A stretch of DNA of 64,000 bases, from the NCBI GenBank assembly GCA_003574785.1, contig QORU01000014.1, positions 141,678 through 205,677 of the forward strand. The letters run 5' to 3'. This DNA is from Taklimakanibacter deserti (GTDB taxonomy: Bacteria > Pseudomonadota > Alphaproteobacteria > Rhizobiales > Aestuariivirgaceae). Under the pieces are notes generated by a model. The model did not search any database, was not told the origin of the DNA, and saw only the letters and a program-made list of their open reading frames with translations. Of the stretch, positions 62,600 to 64,000 are shown piece by piece (position 1 is the first letter of the stretch; each line of letters begins with the position of its first letter). The translations under genes and the position numbers were made by a program.

Positions 62600-63862
62600 A
62601 TGGATGTGAAAGTCTTCAGCGATCCGCGCAAGCCCGCTTATCTCAATTTCGACGCCGGCAGCAAGCCGCTGAAGGATCCGATCAGGCCCGAGACGCTCGC
62701 CCGCGTCAGGGCCTATCGCCATGGCCGCATCAAGCAGAAGCTCATCGAGCATGATTGCGCGGCGTTGCTCGTCTACGACCCGCTCAATATCCGCTATGCG
62801 ACCGACTGCTCCGACATGCAGATCTGGACCATGCATAATGCCTCGCGCTATGCGCTGATCTGCGCCGATGGCCCGACGATCTGCTTCGAATATGCGCAGG
62901 CCATGCATCTGGCCGAAGGCCTGCCCATGGTGGACGAGGTGCGCCCGTGCATCGGCTGGTTCTATTTCTCGAGCGGCCCCAATCTCGAGGCAAGCGCCAG
63001 GAAGTGGGCGGACGAGATCGCAGGCCTCGTGCGCCAGCATGGCGGCGGCAATATGCGGCTTGCCGTCGACAAGATGGAGCCTCTGGGCGTCGATCTCTTG
63101 CGCGAGCGCGGCATCACCCTGGTCGAGGGCCAGGAGCTGACCGAAACGGCGCGCATGATCAAGTCGCCGGACGAGCTCGAGATGATGGACTGGACGATCA
63201 AGGTCACCGAGGCCGGCATGTGGCGTATGCGCGAGAATTCGATTGCCGGCAAGTCCGAGAACGAGATCTGGGCCGAGCTCCATTACGAGAACATCCGCAA
63301 TGGCGGCGAATGGATCGAGACGCGGCTCCTGGCCATCGGCGAGCGCACCTTCCCCTGGTTCAAGGAGTGCTCCGCCCATGTCGGCAAGGAAGGTGACATG
63401 CTCTCCTTCGACACCGATCTCATCGGCCCTTACGGCTATTGCGCCGACCTCTCGCGCTCCTGGACCATCGGTCTCGTCAAGCCGAAGCCGACCCAGAAGG
63501 AGATCTATGCCTTCGCGCTCGAGCAGATCATGCACAACTGGTCGATCATCAAGCCCGGCATGAGCTTCCGCGAGTTCAACGAGAAGTCGCTGCGCATCCC
63601 TGAGGAATATCACGAGAACCGCTATGGCGTGGCGCTGCATGGCGTCGGCCTGTGTGATGAATATCCTTCAGTCCCGACGCATGTCGATATGGACCGGGGC
63701 AAGGGCTATGACGGCGTGTTCGAGCCCGGCATGTGCCTGTGCGTCGAAAGCTGCACCGGCTCGAAGCGCTCGGGCGAGACGGTGAAGCTCGAGATCCAGG
63801 TCGTCGTCACCGACACGGGGACGAAGCGGCTCGACAATTTCCCCTTCGAGGACTGGGTGTGA
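62600..63862 (+). CDS. M24-family metalloenzyme, DddP-like (candidate DMSP lyase or aminopeptidase)
   Basis: The 420-residue protein has a creatinase N-domain and M24 metal site. Metal ligands are in FDTDLIGPYGYCADLSRSW (two Asp), LHGVGLCDEYP (His), CVESCTG and VKLEIQVVV (two Glu). Stretches such as LLVYDPLNIRYATDCSDMQIW and GGEWIETRLL strongly recall the dimethylsulfoniopropionate lyase DddP rather than Xaa-Pro peptidases. Function remains unproven. The upstream ornithine cyclodeaminase-family gene may be its partner. Confidence 0.75.
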   Translation: MDVKVFSDPRKPAYLNFDAGSKPLKDPIRPETLARVRAYRHGRIKQKLIEHDCAALLVYDPLNIRYATDCSDMQIWTMHNASRYALICADGPTICFEYAQAMHLAEGLPMVDEVRPCIGWFYFSSGPNLEASARKWADEIAGLVRQHGGGNMRLAVDKMEPLGVDLLRERGITLVEGQELTETARMIKSPDELEMMDWTIKVTEAGMWRMRENSIAGKSENEIWAELHYENIRNGGEWIETRLLAIGERTFPWFKECSAHVGKEGDMLSFDTDLIGPYGYCADLSRSWTIGLVKPKPTQKEIYAFALEQIMHNWSIIKPGMSFREFNEKSLRIPEEYHENRYGVALHGVGLCDEYPSVPTHVDMDRGKGYDGVFEPGMCLCVESCTGSKRSGETVKLEIQVVVTDTGTKRLDNFPFEDWV

Positions 63863-63908
63863 CAGGTGAACCTGTTTGACGCTTGATCGGCTCTTCGAGG
63901 CTCACTAG

Positions 63909-64000
63909 GGCCTGTTTACAATCAGGGGATTCCCAAATCAGCAGAAAATTGATTCAAGGCTGAAAAATGGAGATCAGCCTTGAATCGATTAATGTTGAGC
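63909..64000. mobile_element. Possible left end of an insertion sequence, cut by the window edge
   Basis: The stretch starting at GGCCTGTTTACAATC (63909) ends a normal gene spacer and has lower GC. Perfect 13-base arms GATTCAAGGCTGA (63951-63963) and TCAGCCTTGAATC (63974-63986) follow. Similar arms occur near ends of rhizobial IS elements in my recollection. No transposase is visible before the edge. Confidence 0.35.

Overview
The window is about 64 kb of GC-rich chromosomal DNA from an alphaproteobacterium, most likely of the order Hyphomicrobiales (Rhizobiales). The evidence is the dnaX-YbaB-recR block beside a short SRP RNA, the style of the protein families (MocR, DUF1127, class GN sortase, AmpR-like LysR) and an aioXSR-aioBA arsenite oxidase locus in the order I recall from rhizobial arsenite oxidisers. 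There is no rRNA, tRNA, complete insertion sequence or CRISPR array. The only hint of a mobile element is a possible IS end at the right edge.

Layout. 1-8 kb: a truncated SLC13-type anion transporter, two tandem M20 dipeptidases, a DUF47/PiT phosphate transport pair, a ParDE toxin-antitoxin pair, a glutamine amidotransferase-like protein and a DUF707 protein. 8-17 kb: a Gram-negative sortase with its single VIT/VWA substrate, an XRE regulator, a glycerophosphodiesterase, a PNPOx-like protein divergent from a MocR regulator, an AbgB-like amidohydrolase and a PCu(A)C copper chaperone. 17-25 kb: housekeeping genes (fmt, def, SRP RNA, dnaX, YbaB, recR) interrupted by a secreted caspase-like TPR protein and a small Cys-repeat secreted protein. 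25-34 kb: a type III polyketide synthase with an isoprenylcysteine methyltransferase-like partner, transporters, a methyltransferase, a phnDCE transporter divergent from phnM with candidate Pho boxes between them, and a MerR regulator.

35-60 kb is a metal and arsenic region bracketed by two nearly identical moaA copies in direct orientation. It holds (i) the arsenite-sensing and oxidation locus aioX-aioS-aioR-aioB-aioA-moaA; (ii) a LysR gene divergent from a permease/DUF1127/arsR/arsC/aquaporin/arsC operon; (iii) a class A beta-lactamase with an AmpR-like regulator; (iv) a second ars operon (arsR, flavoprotein with a cysteine-pair tail, MFS, arsH, MFS); (v) an RcnR/CsoR-type sensor with an RcnA-like exporter; and (vi) a poorly characterised cluster of DUF305, Cys-rich secreted, Asp-box repeat and cytochrome c proteins. 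Together these could sense As(III), oxidise it to As(V), reduce or export arsenic species and modify organoarsenicals.

60-64 kb: a HupE/UreJ membrane protein, a DUF1194 VWA protein, an ornithine cyclodeaminase-family protein and a DddP-like M24 enzyme.

Most coding assignments rest on clear family motifs. Regulatory sites are read by eye and are less certain.
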